64,000 nucleotides of DNA from Streptomyces deccanensis (GCF_022385335.1 NZ_CP092431.1:3410001-3474000), one strand, 5' to 3'; positions 8,963-18,433 are shown, numbered from the stretch's first letter. Notes: generated by a model not told the origin, from the sequence alone. Program-made: numbers and translations.

Positions 8963-9389
8963 CGTGCGAATTCCCTTCCCTGGTACGGGAGGTGCACGGG
9001 GCCTGGGGGAGCCCCGTACGTCCCGGTACGGGCGTTGCCATGTGGGGGTGTGCAATGCGCGGCCGCGCGGCGGAATGTGACGGTCCGCCAAGAGAACGGC
9101 TCCATTGAGACGTGCGCGGGGCGAGATTGCAAGACATGCTCCGGTGGTTGCGGCAAGGGTCGGCGAAAGTGGCCGAACCCGATCGCCGACGGGGCCGGCC
9201 GGCTGTGCGCCGAGGTGGCGGCGGGCGCCGATCTGTCCCGCGCCGCACGGTTTCGCCGGTGGAGAGGGCCGGGTGTCCACTCGCCCGCGCAAGATTTTCA
9301 CGCAGCTCGGCGGGCTGTTACCGGCCGTAACACTATGCCGCGAGCGCCCGCCCGTCCCCCCGGGACCCGAAGATCACTACCCTGTACCG
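8963..9389. other. 427-bp divergent intergenic region
   Basis: Region between the secreted protein (reverse) and the membrane-associated protein (forward). It should carry both promoters. A 7-bp inverted repeat (CCCGTAC, six bases, GTACGGG) occurs at about 9014-9033 and is a possible operator for the secreted-protein gene. No convincing small gene was found; open frames here lack ribosome-binding sites and codon bias. Confidence 0.5.
9378..9383 (+). promoter_or_regulatory. Probable -10 box of a leaderless transcript
   Basis: TACCCT lies exactly at -12 to -7 relative to the GTG at 9390, and no Shine-Dalgarno sequence precedes that start. This is the arrangement expected when transcription begins at the start codon. 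A -35 match is not obvious. Confidence 0.45.
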
Positions 9390-10964
9390 GTGCTCACCTA
9401 CGAGGAGTTGACGGGGCCGGAACGTGAGCTGTGGGACGCGTTTCCGGAAGGACGGCGGGTCGACCTGCGCACCGGGGTGCCCGAGGAGGACCGGGTCGCC
9501 GGGGGCGCGGGCTGGGGGCCCGAGCGCACGGTGCGGGCGGCGGTGATCGTGGCGCTGCTGCTGGGCGCCAACGCGGCCCAGCGGCCCGGCGCGGTCGGCT
9601 CGCTCTCCCTCGCCGGCGCGCGGATCTCCGGCCATGTCGACCTGGCCGGTGCCCGGATCGAGCATCCCCTGTGGCTGGAGGAGTGCTGGTTCGAGCAGGA
9701 GGTGAACCTCTACGGGGCGGAGACGCGGACGGTCGCGATCATGAGCAGCCGGGTGCCCCGGCTGGAGGCCGGGGCGAGCCGGATCGGCGGGCGGCTCGAC
9801 CTGCACAGCACCCAGGTGGAGGCGGGGCCGCCCTCCTCCCCCTTCCACCGCGCGAGCACCGCCCTGTCGCTGGTCAACGCCCATGTGGCGGGCGGCATCA
9901 TGCTGAACAAGGCCCGGCTGATCGCGCCCGGCGGCTGGGCGATGGCCGCCGGTGGCCTGATCGTCGAGGGAGGCCTCTTCTGCCGGCGCGGCTTCGTCGC
10001 GGACGGCGAGATCCGGTTGCTGGGCGCCCAGTTGCCCGGCGGACTGTTCTTCCAGGGGGCCCGCCTGGAACGGCCGGGCCCGCACGGGGTGACCCTCGCC
10101 CTGGACAACGCCGTCGCCCAGACGGTCGACTGCTCCGACGGATTCGTCTCCCACGGGACCATCCGCCTGCGGGGCGCCCAGATCACGGACAACCTGACCT
10201 TCGAGGGCGCCGTCCTGAACGGGCCGCCCAGCGACGGCGCGGGCACCGGCCCGGCCCTGGTGGCCATGCTCGTGCAGGCCGCCGACTTCGACTTCGCCCT
10301 GGCCCGGCGGCCGACGGGAGCGGTGGATCTGCGGGGCGCCCAGGTGTCGTACCTCCACGAGAGCGCGCACAGCTGGCCCGACGTCGTGGAGCTGGACGGC
10401 TTCGTCTACGGCTCGATCAAGACCGCGGAGACGGACGGCGAGCGGCGGGAGACGGTGGGCGGTCCGGCGGCCGTGAAGCGCCGCGTGGAGTGGATACGCC
10501 GCAGCCCGGGCTACAGCCCGCAGCCGTACGAGCAGCTCGCGGCCTGGTACCGCAAGGTAGGGCACGACGACGACGCCCGCCGGGTGCTGCTGGCGAAGCA
10601 ACGGCACCGGCGGAGCACGCTCTCGCCGGTCGCCCGCGTCTGGGGCCACCTCCTCGACGCGACCGTCGGCTACGGCTACCGCCCCTGGCTGGCCGGCGTC
10701 TGGCTGCTCGCGCTGGTCCTGCTGGGGACGACGGCGTTCGACACCAGCACGCCCACCCCGGTGAAAAAGGGCGAGAGCGCGCCCTTCCAGCCGCTCGTCT
10801 ACACCCTCGACCTGCTGGTCCCCATCGGCGGCCTGGGCCAGCGCACGGCCTGGTACTGGACGGACGGCACCCTCCAGTGGCTGGCCTACGCCCTGATCGC
10901 CCTCGGCTGGATCCTCACGACGGCCGTCATCGCGGGGGTGACCCGCACCCTGCAGAAGAACTAG
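9390..10964 (+). CDS. Membrane-anchored beta-helix-type protein
   Basis: 524 aa. Residues ~75-350 contain degenerate repeats of the kind LxGAxIxG / VxLxGAQ (SLAGARISGHVDLAGARI, IRLLGAQLPGGLFFQGA, IRLRGAQITDNLTFEGA), which suggests a right-handed beta-helix similar to pentapeptide-repeat or bactofilin folds. The segment SPGYSPQPYEQLAAWYRK around 375-395 is characteristic of a Streptomyces family often labelled membrane-associated oxidoreductase. Two hydrophobic helices at about 430-450 and 490-515 anchor the C-terminus. No catalytic motif is visible, so an enzymatic role is unproven. The start codon is GTG, apparently leaderless. Confidence 0.7.
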   Translation: MLTYEELTGPERELWDAFPEGRRVDLRTGVPEEDRVAGGAGWGPERTVRAAVIVALLLGANAAQRPGAVGSLSLAGARISGHVDLAGARIEHPLWLEECWFEQEVNLYGAETRTVAIMSSRVPRLEAGASRIGGRLDLHSTQVEAGPPSSPFHRASTALSLVNAHVAGGIMLNKARLIAPGGWAMAAGGLIVEGGLFCRRGFVADGEIRLLGAQLPGGLFFQGARLERPGPHGVTLALDNAVAQTVDCSDGFVSHGTIRLRGAQITDNLTFEGAVLNGPPSDGAGTGPALVAMLVQAADFDFALARRPTGAVDLRGAQVSYLHESAHSWPDVVELDGFVYGSIKTAETDGERRETVGGPAAVKRRVEWIRRSPGYSPQPYEQLAAWYRKVGHDDDARRVLLAKQRHRRSTLSPVARVWGHLLDATVGYGYRPWLAGVWLLALVLLGTTAFDTSTPTPVKKGESAPFQPLVYTLDLLVPIGGLGQRTAWYWTDGTLQWLAYALIALGWILTTAVIAGVTRTLQKN

Positions 10965-10989
10965 CGGGACGTCCCGGCGGGCGCGGCGC

Positions 10990-11349
10990 TCAGCCCGCCG
11001 TCACCGTCGCGCGCACCGACCCGTCCGGGCCGGCCAGCAGGACCGGCGTCTCCGGCCCGCCGAGGTCCCGCACGGCGGCCCGGTCCTCGTCGGAGACGGC
11101 CTCCTCGGCGGTCACCACGGCCGCCGCCTCCAAGGACTTCGCGCCGGAGGCCACCGCCATGGCGACGGCCGTGCGCAGCGCGCTGAGCCGCAGGGAATCG
11201 AGGGCCACGGTCCCGGCGACGTACGTACGGCCCGTCTCGTCGCGTACGGCCGCCCCCTCGGGCACCCCGTTGCGGGCCCGTGCGGAACGGGCCAGGGTGA
11301 CGATCTTCCGGTCCTCGGGGTCGAGGTCGAGCGCGCTGCTGTCGGTCAT
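10990..11349 (-). CDS. Degenerate cytidine-deaminase-like protein
   Basis: 119 aa with the overall fold pattern of cytidine deaminase (AAVRDETGRTYVAGTVALDS followed by a helix, then AAAVVTAEE). The zinc and catalytic motif is gone: where active enzymes have C/H-A-E in the helix after the NVE loop, this protein has SALRTAVAM, and the later PCxxC pair is absent. It therefore cannot bind catalytic zinc in the usual way and is probably a non-catalytic relative. It follows MmcQ, CorC, YbeY and PhoH on the same strand, the place of the cytidine deaminase gene in era-region clusters. Confidence 0.75.
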   Translation of the reverse strand: MTDSSALDLDPEDRKIVTLARSARARNGVPEGAAVRDETGRTYVAGTVALDSLRLSALRTAVAMAVASGAKSLEAAAVVTAEEAVSDEDRAAVRDLGGPETPVLLAGPDGSVRATVTAG

Positions 11350-11365
11350 GTGCCGAGCATACGTT

Positions 11366-11725
11366 TCACGCCCGGTCGAGCCGGAGCCGGTCCCCACGGG
11401 GCAGACCGGCCACCACCAGGTCGTACGAGTCCTCGATCAGCTCCTCGACCAGCCGGTCCGGGAGGCCCGCGTCGAGGGCGACGGTGTTCCAGTGGCGTTT
11501 GTTCATGTGATACCCGGGGGTGATGAGACCGGGGTGCTCGGTGCGCAGCCGGACCGCGTCCTCGGGGTCGCACTTGAGGTTGACCTTCAGGGGCCGCTGG
11601 TCGATCCAGCTCAGCGCGAACATCTTGCCGAGGACCTTGAAGACCGAGATCTCCGGACGGAAGGGGAAATCCTCGACGGCCTCGTTGAAGGAGAGGCAGA
11701 AGGCACGCAACTCCTGTGGCGTCAC
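11366..11725 (-). CDS. MmcQ/YjbR family protein
   Basis: 119 aa. The family has a CyaY-like fold and binds DNA in some members; its cellular role is unclear. Family marks are the N-terminal FCLSFNEAVEDFPF, FKVLGKMFAL, LKVNLKCDPE, the HMNKRHWNTV segment and the C-terminal LIEDSYDLVVAGLP. The start is a GTG whose GTGA overlaps the stop of the CorC gene, giving translational coupling. Confidence 0.85.
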   Translation of the reverse strand: MTPQELRAFCLSFNEAVEDFPFRPEISVFKVLGKMFALSWIDQRPLKVNLKCDPEDAVRLRTEHPGLITPGYHMNKRHWNTVALDAGLPDRLVEELIEDSYDLVVAGLPRGDRLRLDRA

Positions 11726-13029
11726 TCGGACTTCGTCTCCTCCTCCGGCACCTCTGCGGGGCCGATCGGCTCCACCAGCACCGTGACGATCTTGTTCCGG
11801 CGGCCGGCGGCGGCCTCAGCCGTGAGCCGTAGTTCGCGCTCGTCCGGGAGGGCCACGACCGACGAGGCACCGGCGATCGGGACACGGCCGAGGGCCTTGG
11901 CGAGGAGGCCTCCCACGGTCTCCACGTCCTCGTCGTCGTAGGCGTCCAGGCCGTACAGCTCGCCGAGGTCGGTGATGTCGAGGCGGGCGGTGACGCGGTA
12001 GCGGTCGTCGCCCAGCTCCTCCACCGGCGGCAGCTCACGGTCGTACTCGTCGGTGATCTCGCCGACGATCTCCTCCAGGATGTCCTCGATGGTGACGATG
12101 CCGGCGGTGCCGCCGTACTCGTCGATGACGACGGCGACGTGGTTGCGCTCCTGCTGCATCTCGCGCAGCAGGTCACCGGCGTTCTTGGTGTCGGGGACGA
12201 AGACGGCCGGGCGCATGGCCGTGGACACCAGTTCGCTCTCGGCGTCCCGGCTGATGTGCGTCTTGCGGGCCAGGTCCTTCAGGTAGACGATCCCGACGAT
12301 GTCGTCCTCGTTCTCCCCGGTGACCGGTATGCGCGAGAAACCGGAGCGCAGGGCGAGGGTGAGGGCCTGACGGATGGTCTTGTACCGCTCGATGGCGACG
12401 AGGTCGGTGCGCGGGACCATCACCTCGCGGACGAGGGTGTCGCCGAGCTCGAAGACGGAGTGCACCATGCGGCGCTCCTCCGCCTCGATCAGGGACTCCT
12501 TCTCCGCGAGGTCGACCATCGCCCGCAGCTCGGCCTCGGAGGCGAACGGGCCCCGGCGGAAGCCCTTGCCGGGCGTGAGCGCGTTACCGATGAGGATCAG
12601 CAGGTTGGGGATCGGGCCCATGATCCGGGCCAGCGGCAGCAGCACGTACGCCGCCGCCGTGGCCGTGTTCAGGGGGTGCTGGCGGCCGATGGTGCGCGGG
12701 GAGACGCCGACGGCCACATACGACACGAGGACCATGACCCCGATGGCGACGACCAGCGCCTCCCAGGTCGCGTCGAACTCCTGCAGGCACGCGTAGGTGA
12801 CCAGCGCGGCGGCGGCCATCTCGCAGGCCACGCGCACCAGCAGCGCGACGTTCAGATAGCGGGTGGGGTCGGCCGAGATCTGGGCGAGGCCCGCGCTGCC
12901 GCGCCGGCCGGCCCGTACGGCCTCCTCGGCACGGAAGCTGGAGACGCGCGCGAGGCCCGCCTCCGCGCAGGCGGCGAGCCAGGCGACGACGACCAGCGCG
13001 ACGGCACCACCGATGAGAGTCGCGCTCAT
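11722..13029 (-). CDS. CorC/HlyC-type transmembrane CBS-domain protein
   Basis: 435 aa. Residues 1-~150 form a DUF21/CNNM membrane domain with about four helices, residues ~205-330 a CBS pair ([13 protein letters not shown], then [19 protein letters not shown]) and residues ~345-430 the CorC/HlyC small domain. Family members are implicated in Mg2+ and Co2+ homeostasis. Stop and start overlap the neighbouring genes (ATGA with ybeY, GTGA with mmcQ), so it sits in one operon with phoH and ybeY. The calcium- or haemolysin-type annotation sometimes given is not supported by sequence. Confidence 0.92.
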   Translation of the reverse strand: MSATLIGGAVALVVVAWLAACAEAGLARVSSFRAEEAVRAGRRGSAGLAQISADPTRYLNVALLVRVACEMAAAALVTYACLQEFDATWEALVVAIGVMVLVSYVAVGVSPRTIGRQHPLNTATAAAYVLLPLARIMGPIPNLLILIGNALTPGKGFRRGPFASEAELRAMVDLAEKESLIEAEERRMVHSVFELGDTLVREVMVPRTDLVAIERYKTIRQALTLALRSGFSRIPVTGENEDDIVGIVYLKDLARKTHISRDAESELVSTAMRPAVFVPDTKNAGDLLREMQQERNHVAVVIDEYGGTAGIVTIEDILEEIVGEITDEYDRELPPVEELGDDRYRVTARLDITDLGELYGLDAYDDEDVETVGGLLAKALGRVPIAGASSVVALPDERELRLTAEAAAGRRNKIVTVLVEPIGPAEVPEEETKSE

Positions 13030-13523
13030 GACACGGTCGGTGCCGGGGAGGGGCCGGTGAAGCCCTTCTCCGCGCGCCAGCCGTCCACGATGGCGGCCTG
13101 GAGGCCGAACATCTCGGCCTTCTCGTCCGGCTCCTCGTGGTCGTAGCCCAGCAGGTGCAGCACCCCGTGGACGGTGAGGAGCTGGAGCTCCTCGTCCATG
13201 GAGTGCTGCGTCTCGGCTTCCTTGCCCTGCTTCTCGGCGACCTCGGGGCAGAGCACGATGTCGCCGAGCAGGCCCTGCGGCGGCTCGTCGTCGTCTTTCG
13301 ACGGCGGCCGCAGCTCGTCCATCGGGAAGGACATGACGTCCGTCGGACCGGGCAGGTCCATCCACTGGATGTGCAGCTGCTCCATGGCGTCGGCGTCCAC
13401 CACGATCACCGAGAGCTCGGAGAGGGGGTGGATGCGCATCCGCGTCAGCGCGTAGCGGGCGATGTCGAGGATCGCCTGCTCGTCGACCTCGGTTCCGGAC
13501 TCGTTGTTGACGTCGATCGACAT
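13026..13523 (-). CDS. ybeY: Endoribonuclease YbeY, 16S rRNA maturation
   Basis: 165 aa metal-dependent single-strand RNase needed for 16S 3'-end processing and ribosome quality control. The zinc-binding motif [13 protein letters not shown] provides His119, His123 and His129. The DVMSFPMDE segment (residues 62-70) and LGDIVLCPE (86-94) are family features. It overlaps corC by ATGA and starts 14 bases after the phoH stop, so the three are co-transcribed. Confidence 0.97.
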   Translation of the reverse strand: MSIDVNNESGTEVDEQAILDIARYALTRMRIHPLSELSVIVVDADAMEQLHIQWMDLPGPTDVMSFPMDELRPPSKDDDEPPQGLLGDIVLCPEVAEKQGKEAETQHSMDEELQLLTVHGVLHLLGYDHEEPDEKAEMFGLQAAIVDGWRAEKGFTGPSPAPTVS

Positions 13524-13537
13524 GGTGCTGTGCTTGT

Positions 13538-14608
13538 CTACTTCCCCTTGTGCCCGGCCTTGCCCCGGCCGCCCTTGTGCGTGCCGTTCTCCGTGCCGTG
13601 CGTGGTGTCGTACTTCTCGTACGCGTCGACGATACGGCCGACGAGCTTGTGCCGGACGACATCCTGGGACGACAGCCGGGAGAAGTGCACGTCGTCCAGG
13701 CCCTCCAGGATGTCCTGCACTTGGCGCAGACCGGACTTCGTGCCGTTCGGCAGGTCGACCTGCGTCACGTCACCCGTGATCACGATCTTCGAGTCGAAGC
13801 CGAGGCGGGTGAGGAACATCTTCATCTGCTCGGGCGAGGTGTTCTGCGCCTCGTCGAGGATGATGAAGGCGTCGTTGAGCGTACGGCCGCGCATGTACGC
13901 CAGCGGCGCGACCTCGATGGTCCCGGCGGCCATGAGCCTCGGGATCGAGTCGGGGTCGAGCATGTCGTGCAGCGCGTCGTACAGCGGACGCAGGTAGGGG
14001 TCGATCTTCTCGTAGAGGGTGCCGGGGAGGAAGCCGAGGCGTTCGCCGGCCTCGACCGCCGGGCGGGTCAGGATGATCCGGTTGACCTGCTTGGACTGCA
14101 GGGCCTGGACCGCCTTGGCCATGGCAAGGTACGTCTTGCCGGTACCGGCCGGGCCGATGCCGAAGACGATGGTGTGCTTGTCGATGGCGTCGACGTACCG
14201 CTTCTGGTTGAGCGTCTTGGGGCGGATCGTGCGGCCACGCGAGGACAGGATGTTCTGTGTCAGCACCTCGGCCGGGGTCTCCTGGCCTTCGCTCTTCCCG
14301 TTCTCGCTCGCCCTCAGCATGGCGATCGAGCGTTCCACCGCATCCTCCGTCATCGGCTGTCCGGTGCGGAGCACCAGCATCATCTCGTCGAACAGGCGCT
14401 GGACGAGAGCGACTTCGGGGGCGTCGCCGACCGCGCTGATCTCATTGCCCCGGACATGGATGTCGACCGCCGGGAAGGCCTTCTCGATCACGCGCAGGAG
14501 GGAGTCGCCTGAGCCCAGCACGGTCACCATGGGGTGCGCCGCGGGGACGGTGAACTGCGCTCTCGCCTTGCCCTGCGCGGGGGTGTGAGCTGTGCGTGTC
14601 TGAGTCAT
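13538..14608 (-). CDS. phoH: PhoH-like ATPase
   Basis: 356 aa. Walker A GPAGTGKT near residue 155 and Walker [10 protein letters not shown] near 245 mark the RecA-like ATPase domain. An N-terminal region (residues 25-100) holds a KH-type nucleic-acid-binding fold ([17 protein letters not shown]). The C-terminus is a basic Gly/Lys/His tail. PhoH next to YbeY is conserved in bacteria and points to an RNA-related function. First gene of the run phoH-ybeY-corC-mmcQ-cdd-like on the reverse strand. Confidence 0.95.
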   Translation of the reverse strand: MTQTRTAHTPAQGKARAQFTVPAAHPMVTVLGSGDSLLRVIEKAFPAVDIHVRGNEISAVGDAPEVALVQRLFDEMMLVLRTGQPMTEDAVERSIAMLRASENGKSEGQETPAEVLTQNILSSRGRTIRPKTLNQKRYVDAIDKHTIVFGIGPAGTGKTYLAMAKAVQALQSKQVNRIILTRPAVEAGERLGFLPGTLYEKIDPYLRPLYDALHDMLDPDSIPRLMAAGTIEVAPLAYMRGRTLNDAFIILDEAQNTSPEQMKMFLTRLGFDSKIVITGDVTQVDLPNGTKSGLRQVQDILEGLDDVHFSRLSSQDVVRHKLVGRIVDAYEKYDTTHGTENGTHKGGRGKAGHKGK

Positions 14609-14747
14609 GGGCCGGCTCTGTAGGCCGCGGGTCCTCCTTTGACCGTGGGGCTCGTGTTGCCCTTTCCCAGGGTACGACGCGGCGGTGACAGTGCCGTAGG
14701 GCTTTTACCGGGGGAGCTCGGGGCCGCGGGTACATGGCGGTCTGCGG

Positions 14748-14830
14748 CCCGGTGGGGCTTCTCGCACCCACGCGGCGGAGCCGCATATCGATACAGCCCC
14801 GCGCCCCTGGAGGGCCGGGGCTGCGCCCCT
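14748..14830. repeat. Degenerate copy of the dispersed intergenic repeat
   Basis: A diverged copy of the family described at 22383-22495: GGTGGGGCTTCTCGC and GCCCCGCGCCCCTGGAGGGC are recognisable, with CGGGGCTGCGCCCCTGGCCCT at the end, but the central AACTGCGC part is replaced. It ends 5 bases before the stop of the IclR gene and may terminate it. The rest of the 227-bp gap 14609-14835 holds the phoH promoter region. Confidence 0.5.
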
Positions 14831-14835
14831 GGCCC

Positions 14836-15684
14836 TCAACGCCAGACCGGCGCACCACCGGCCGCACCCGGGGTCGTCGCCTCGATCTTGGTTCGGATCT
14901 CTCTCATGACCGTCACGATCCGTTCCTCGTGCTCGGGGGTGAGGCGGGCCACCGGGGTCGAGCAGCTGATGGCGTCGGTGGCGGGGGTGTCGGTGCGCAG
15001 GGCGAAGCCGAACCCGACGATGCCGGGGACGCCCTCCTCGCGGTCGACGGCGTAGCCGCGGGCGCGGACGGCGGCGAGGTCCGCCGCGAGGGCGGCGCGC
15101 GTGGTGTGGGTACGGGGGGTGAGCGCCTCGTAGGGGCCCTCGGGGAGGTCCGTGTCGGGGCGCTCGGCGAGGAGGGCCTTGCCGAGGGCGCCGGCGTGGG
15201 CGGGGAGGCGGCGGCCCACACGGCTGATGGTGCGCAGGTACTCGTGGGACTCGCGGGTCGCCAGGTACGCGACGTCCATGCCGTCGAGGCGGGCGAGGTG
15301 GATCGTCTCGCCGAGCGCCTCGGACGCCTCGTCGAGGTAGGGCCGTACGGCGCGCACGCGCGGGTCGGAGTCCAGATAGCTGGTGCCGGTGAGCAGGGCG
15401 CGGATGCCGATGCCGTAGAGGGAGCCGGTGGTGTCCGTGCGCACCCAGCCCCGGCCGACCAGGGTCTGGAGCAGGGCGTACATCGAACTGCGCGGGACGC
15501 GCATCTCGTCCGCCAGCTCCTGGAGGCGGGCGGGCCGGTCGCCGCGCGCGGCCAGCAGTTCCAGCAGGTCGACCGTGCGCGCCGCCGACTTCACCTCACG
15601 GACGCCGCCCTCTGTCTCCGACCTGGTTTCCGACATGCGCCGATCGTAGGAGACGACGCGGCGCCATTGACCCGGCATGTTCAT
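14836..15684 (-). CDS. IclR family transcriptional regulator
   Basis: 282 aa. An N-terminal winged HTH (residues ~30-90, KSAARTVDLLELLA, LADEMRVPRSSMYALLQTL) is followed by the IclR effector domain (PAHAGALGKALLA, GYAVDREEGVPGIVGF, the last a strongly conserved family sequence). The start at 15684 is chosen because GGAGG lies eight bases upstream; an internal ATG at 15636 has no such site. It is divergent from the glucarate-dehydratase-like gene with 79 bases between, so it most likely controls that gene and itself in response to a sugar acid or related molecule. Confidence 0.88.
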   Translation of the reverse strand: MNMPGQWRRVVSYDRRMSETRSETEGGVREVKSAARTVDLLELLAARGDRPARLQELADEMRVPRSSMYALLQTLVGRGWVRTDTTGSLYGIGIRALLTGTSYLDSDPRVRAVRPYLDEASEALGETIHLARLDGMDVAYLATRESHEYLRTISRVGRRLPAHAGALGKALLAERPDTDLPEGPYEALTPRTHTTRAALAADLAAVRARGYAVDREEGVPGIVGFGFALRTDTPATDAISCSTPVARLTPEHEERIVTVMREIRTKIEATTPGAAGGAPVWR

Positions 15685-15715
15685 CTATCTAACCTCCATC
15701 TCTATACGTAGATGA
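15681..15715. promoter_or_regulatory. Inverted-repeat operator candidate for the IclR regulator
   Basis: TCATCTA at 15681-15687 and TAGATGA at 15709-15715 form a 7-bp inverted repeat in the short divergent region, overlapping the regulator's start codon. The region is also unusually AT-rich for this chromosome (ATCTATCTAACC, CTCTATACG), as expected for two face-to-face promoters. Confidence 0.5.
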
Positions 15716-15763
15716 GCCAGACGAGCTGTGCACGCGTAGACGACCTCACGTAGGAGCCGCCCC

Positions 15764-17065
15764 GTGACCGCGACCCGTGACCTGACCATCGCCGAGGTCC
15801 GGCTGACCCCGATCCTGGTCGCCGACCCGCCGCTGCTGAACACACAGGGGGTGCACCAGCCGTACACCCCCCGGCTGATCGTGGAGGTGGTGACCGCCGA
15901 CGGGACCACGGGGGTGGGCGAGACGTACGGCGACACCAAGTACCTGGAGCTGGCGCGGCCCTTCGCGGAGAAGCTCGTGGGTCGTCGGGTCAGCGACCTG
16001 AACGGGCTGATCACGCTCGCCGACGAGGTGACCGTCGACGGATCGCGGGTCTCCGGGCAGGTCGACGTGGGCGGGCTGCGCGGGGTCCAGACGGCCGACA
16101 AGCTGCGGCTGTCGGTGGTGTCCGGGTTCGAGGTCGCCTGCCTCGACGCGTTCGGCAAGGCCCTGGGGCTGCCCGTGCACGCGCTGCTCGGCGGGAAGCT
16201 GCGGGACACCGTGGAGTACAGCGCGTACCTCTTCTACAAGTGGGCCGAGCATCCCGAGGGCGTCGCCGCCGAGAAGGACGACTGGGGCGCGGCCGTGGAC
16301 CCGGCCGGGGTCGTCGAGCAGGCGCGGAGGTTCAAGGAGCGGTACGGGTTCACGTCATTCAAGCTCAAGGGGGGCGTCTTCCCGCCGGACGAGGAGATCG
16401 CGGCGATCCGTGCGCTGGCCGAGGCGTTCCCGGGGCATCCGCTGCGGCTGGACCCGAACGGGGCCTGGTCCGTCACGACTTCGCTGAAGGTCGCGGACGC
16501 GTTGGGTGACGTCCTCGAGTACCTGGAGGACCCGGCACTCGGGACGCCCGCGATGGCCGAGGTGGCGTCGGGGACGTCGGTACCGCTGGCCACCAACATG
16601 TGCGTGACGACCTTCGCGGAGATCGAGGAGGCGTTCACGAAGGGGGCCGTGCAGGTCGTCCTCTCCGACCACCACTACTGGGGCGGGCTGCGCAACACAC
16701 GTGAACTGGCCGCGATCTGCCGGACGTTCGGGGTCGGGGTGTCCATGCACTCCAACACCCACCTGGGGATCAGCCTCGCGGCGATGACCCACGTGGCGTC
16801 GACCGTGCCGAACCTGCACCACGCCTGCGACTCCCACTACCCGTGGCAGTCGGAGGACGTCCTCACCTCGCGGCTCACGTTCGAGGACGGGGCGGTACGG
16901 GTGTCCGACGCGCCGGGTCTCGGGGTCGAACTCGACCGGGCCAAGCTGGAGTTCCTGCACCGGCGCTGGCTGTCCGACGACGGTTCCCTGCGGGACCGCG
17001 ACGACGCGGCGGCGATGCGGGTGGCGGAACCGGGGTGGGTGACGCCGGCGGTGCCTCGCTGGTAG
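15764..17065 (+). CDS. Enolase-superfamily sugar-acid dehydratase, glucarate-dehydratase-like
   Basis: 433 aa. The GTG start has GGAG seven bases upstream. The order of motifs is that of the glucarate dehydratase branch: catalytic lysine in FKLKGGVF, metal ligands in LDPNGAW and YLEDPA, then NMCVT, SDHHYWGG and the catalytic His in MHSNTHLGISLAA. Such enzymes dehydrate D-glucarate or related aldarates to a 5-keto-4-deoxy product in a Mg2+-dependent reaction. The close LLNTQGVHQPYTPRL start is also family-typical. Exact sugar acid not determinable. Regulated probably by the divergent IclR protein. Confidence 0.85.
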   Translation: MTATRDLTIAEVRLTPILVADPPLLNTQGVHQPYTPRLIVEVVTADGTTGVGETYGDTKYLELARPFAEKLVGRRVSDLNGLITLADEVTVDGSRVSGQVDVGGLRGVQTADKLRLSVVSGFEVACLDAFGKALGLPVHALLGGKLRDTVEYSAYLFYKWAEHPEGVAAEKDDWGAAVDPAGVVEQARRFKERYGFTSFKLKGGVFPPDEEIAAIRALAEAFPGHPLRLDPNGAWSVTTSLKVADALGDVLEYLEDPALGTPAMAEVASGTSVPLATNMCVTTFAEIEEAFTKGAVQVVLSDHHYWGGLRNTRELAAICRTFGVGVSMHSNTHLGISLAAMTHVASTVPNLHHACDSHYPWQSEDVLTSRLTFEDGAVRVSDAPGLGVELDRAKLEFLHRRWLSDDGSLRDRDDAAAMRVAEPGWVTPAVPRW

Positions 17066-17096
17066 CCGTCCTTCGGCTGCGGGTGGGAGGGGCTTC

Positions 17097-17175
17097 GGGG
17101 TGAAAAGCATGGGGCGCAGCCCCTGCTTTTCAGGGGCGCGGGGAACTGCGCGAGAAGCCCCACCGGGCCCGCACC
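17097..17175. repeat. Dispersed intergenic repeat with terminator hairpin
   Basis: Half copy of the repeat family: a hairpin at 17103-17130 (AAAAGCA, T, GGGGC, GCA, GCCCC, TGCTTTT) followed by the core GGGGCGCGGGGAACTGCGCG and GAGAAGCCCCAC. The stem ends in TTTT, so it likely terminates the dehydratase transcript. It lies 32 bases after that gene's stop and about 96 bases before the PfkB gene. Confidence 0.8.
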
Positions 17176-17270
17176 CGACAACACACCGAAGCCCCCACCA
17201 CCGCACCGGCCCCACCCAGCGGAGCGTTGCGGCAGACTGGCTGGATCCGCACCACGCCAGGGAGCACATC

Positions 17271-18380
17271 GTGACCGCGTTCAAGGGAGAGCGACCGCAC
17301 CGGCCCCAGGTAGACCCGCTGAGGGCCCTGCGCGCACCGGATGACCCGCCCTGGGACGTCTATCTGACCGGCACCGTCTTCCTCGACATCATCTTCACCG
17401 GGCTGGACTCCGCCCCGGTGCGCGGGACGGAGTCCTGGGCGCGCGGCATGGGGTCGAGCCCCGGCGGCGTGGCGAACATGGCCACCGCCCTGGCCCGCCT
17501 CGGCCTGAAAACCTCCCTCGCGGCCGCCTTCGGCGACGACCACTACGGCGAGTACTGCTGGGACGCCCTGGAGCAGGGCGAGGGCATCGACCTCTCCGCC
17601 TCCCGTACGGTCCTCGGCTGGCACTCCCCGGTCACGGTCTCCATGGCGTACGAGGGCGAGCGCACGATGGTCTCCCACGGCCACGAGGCGCCCCCGGAGG
17701 AGTCCGCGCCGGAGTGCCCGCCCCACGCGCGTGCCGCCGTCGCCTCCCTCACGCCGGGCGTACGCGCCCCCTGGATCGCCCAGGCCGCGGCCAAGGGCAC
17801 CAAGATCTTCGCGGACGTCGGCTGGGACGAGACCGGCGCCTGGGACCTGGCGGGGCTCGCCGACCTCGCCCACTGCGAGGCGTTCCTGCCCAACGCGGCG
17901 GAGGCGATGCGGTACACCGGCGCCGAGTGCCCCCGGGCCGCCGCCCGCGCCCTCACCGAGCACGTCCCGGTGGCCGTGGTGACGCTGGGCGCGGAGGGGG
18001 CGTACGCCGTGGACGGGCGGACCGGTGAGACGGCGGAGGTGCCGGCGATCGCGGTGGAGGCCCTGGACCCGACGGGTGCGGGGGACGTGTTCGTGGCCGG
18101 TTTCGTCACCGGCACGCTGGCGGACTGGCCGCTCGCGGACCGACTGGCCTTCGCGGGGCTGACGGCGGCGCTGTCGGTGCAGGAGTTCGGCGGGTCGCTG
18201 TCCGCGCCCGGCTGGGCCGAGATCGCGGCGTGGTGGCGGCGGGTGCAGTCGCTTGACGGGCAGGACCCCGCGGCTCTGCGCCGCTATGCCTTCCTGGAGG
18301 ACTTCCTCCCGAAGGACCACGTCAGCCCGTGGCCGCTGCGGCGGGCGGTCCCCACGATCGGCTTCCGCCGCTCGGCTTGA
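17271..18380 (+). CDS. PfkB family carbohydrate kinase
   Basis: 369 aa; GTG start with AGGGAG eight bases upstream. The N-terminal sugar-binding region has the di-glycine SSPGGVANMATALARLG, and the C-terminal PfkB signature DPTGAGDVFVAGF holds the catalytic Asp and the anion hole. It phosphorylates a sugar or nucleoside with ATP in the cytoplasm. It follows the glucarate-dehydratase-like gene but is separated by a terminator-bearing repeat, so it may have its own promoter. Substrate unknown; ketodeoxy-sugar kinases belong to this family and would fit the neighbour, but this is inference. Confidence 0.88.
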   Translation: MTAFKGERPHRPQVDPLRALRAPDDPPWDVYLTGTVFLDIIFTGLDSAPVRGTESWARGMGSSPGGVANMATALARLGLKTSLAAAFGDDHYGEYCWDALEQGEGIDLSASRTVLGWHSPVTVSMAYEGERTMVSHGHEAPPEESAPECPPHARAAVASLTPGVRAPWIAQAAAKGTKIFADVGWDETGAWDLAGLADLAHCEAFLPNAAEAMRYTGAECPRAAARALTEHVPVAVVTLGAEGAYAVDGRTGETAEVPAIAVEALDPTGAGDVFVAGFVTGTLADWPLADRLAFAGLTAALSVQEFGGSLSAPGWAEIAAWWRRVQSLDGQDPAALRRYAFLEDFLPKDHVSPWPLRRAVPTIGFRRSA

Positions 18381-18433
18381 GACTGGGCGCGTCATAGCTC
18401 GGGGGGTGCCTGTTTCGTCGGCGGCCGCGGGTG

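Noticed and set aside
9014..9033. CCCGTAC/GTACGGG inverted repeat as a firm operator
   Set aside because: Seven-base GC-rich repeats arise often by chance in this genome; kept only as a remark in the intergenic entry.
8959..9156. 65-aa reverse frame in the divergent gap upstream of the secreted protein
   Set aside because: No ribosome-binding site, no family resemblance and it occupies a likely promoter region.
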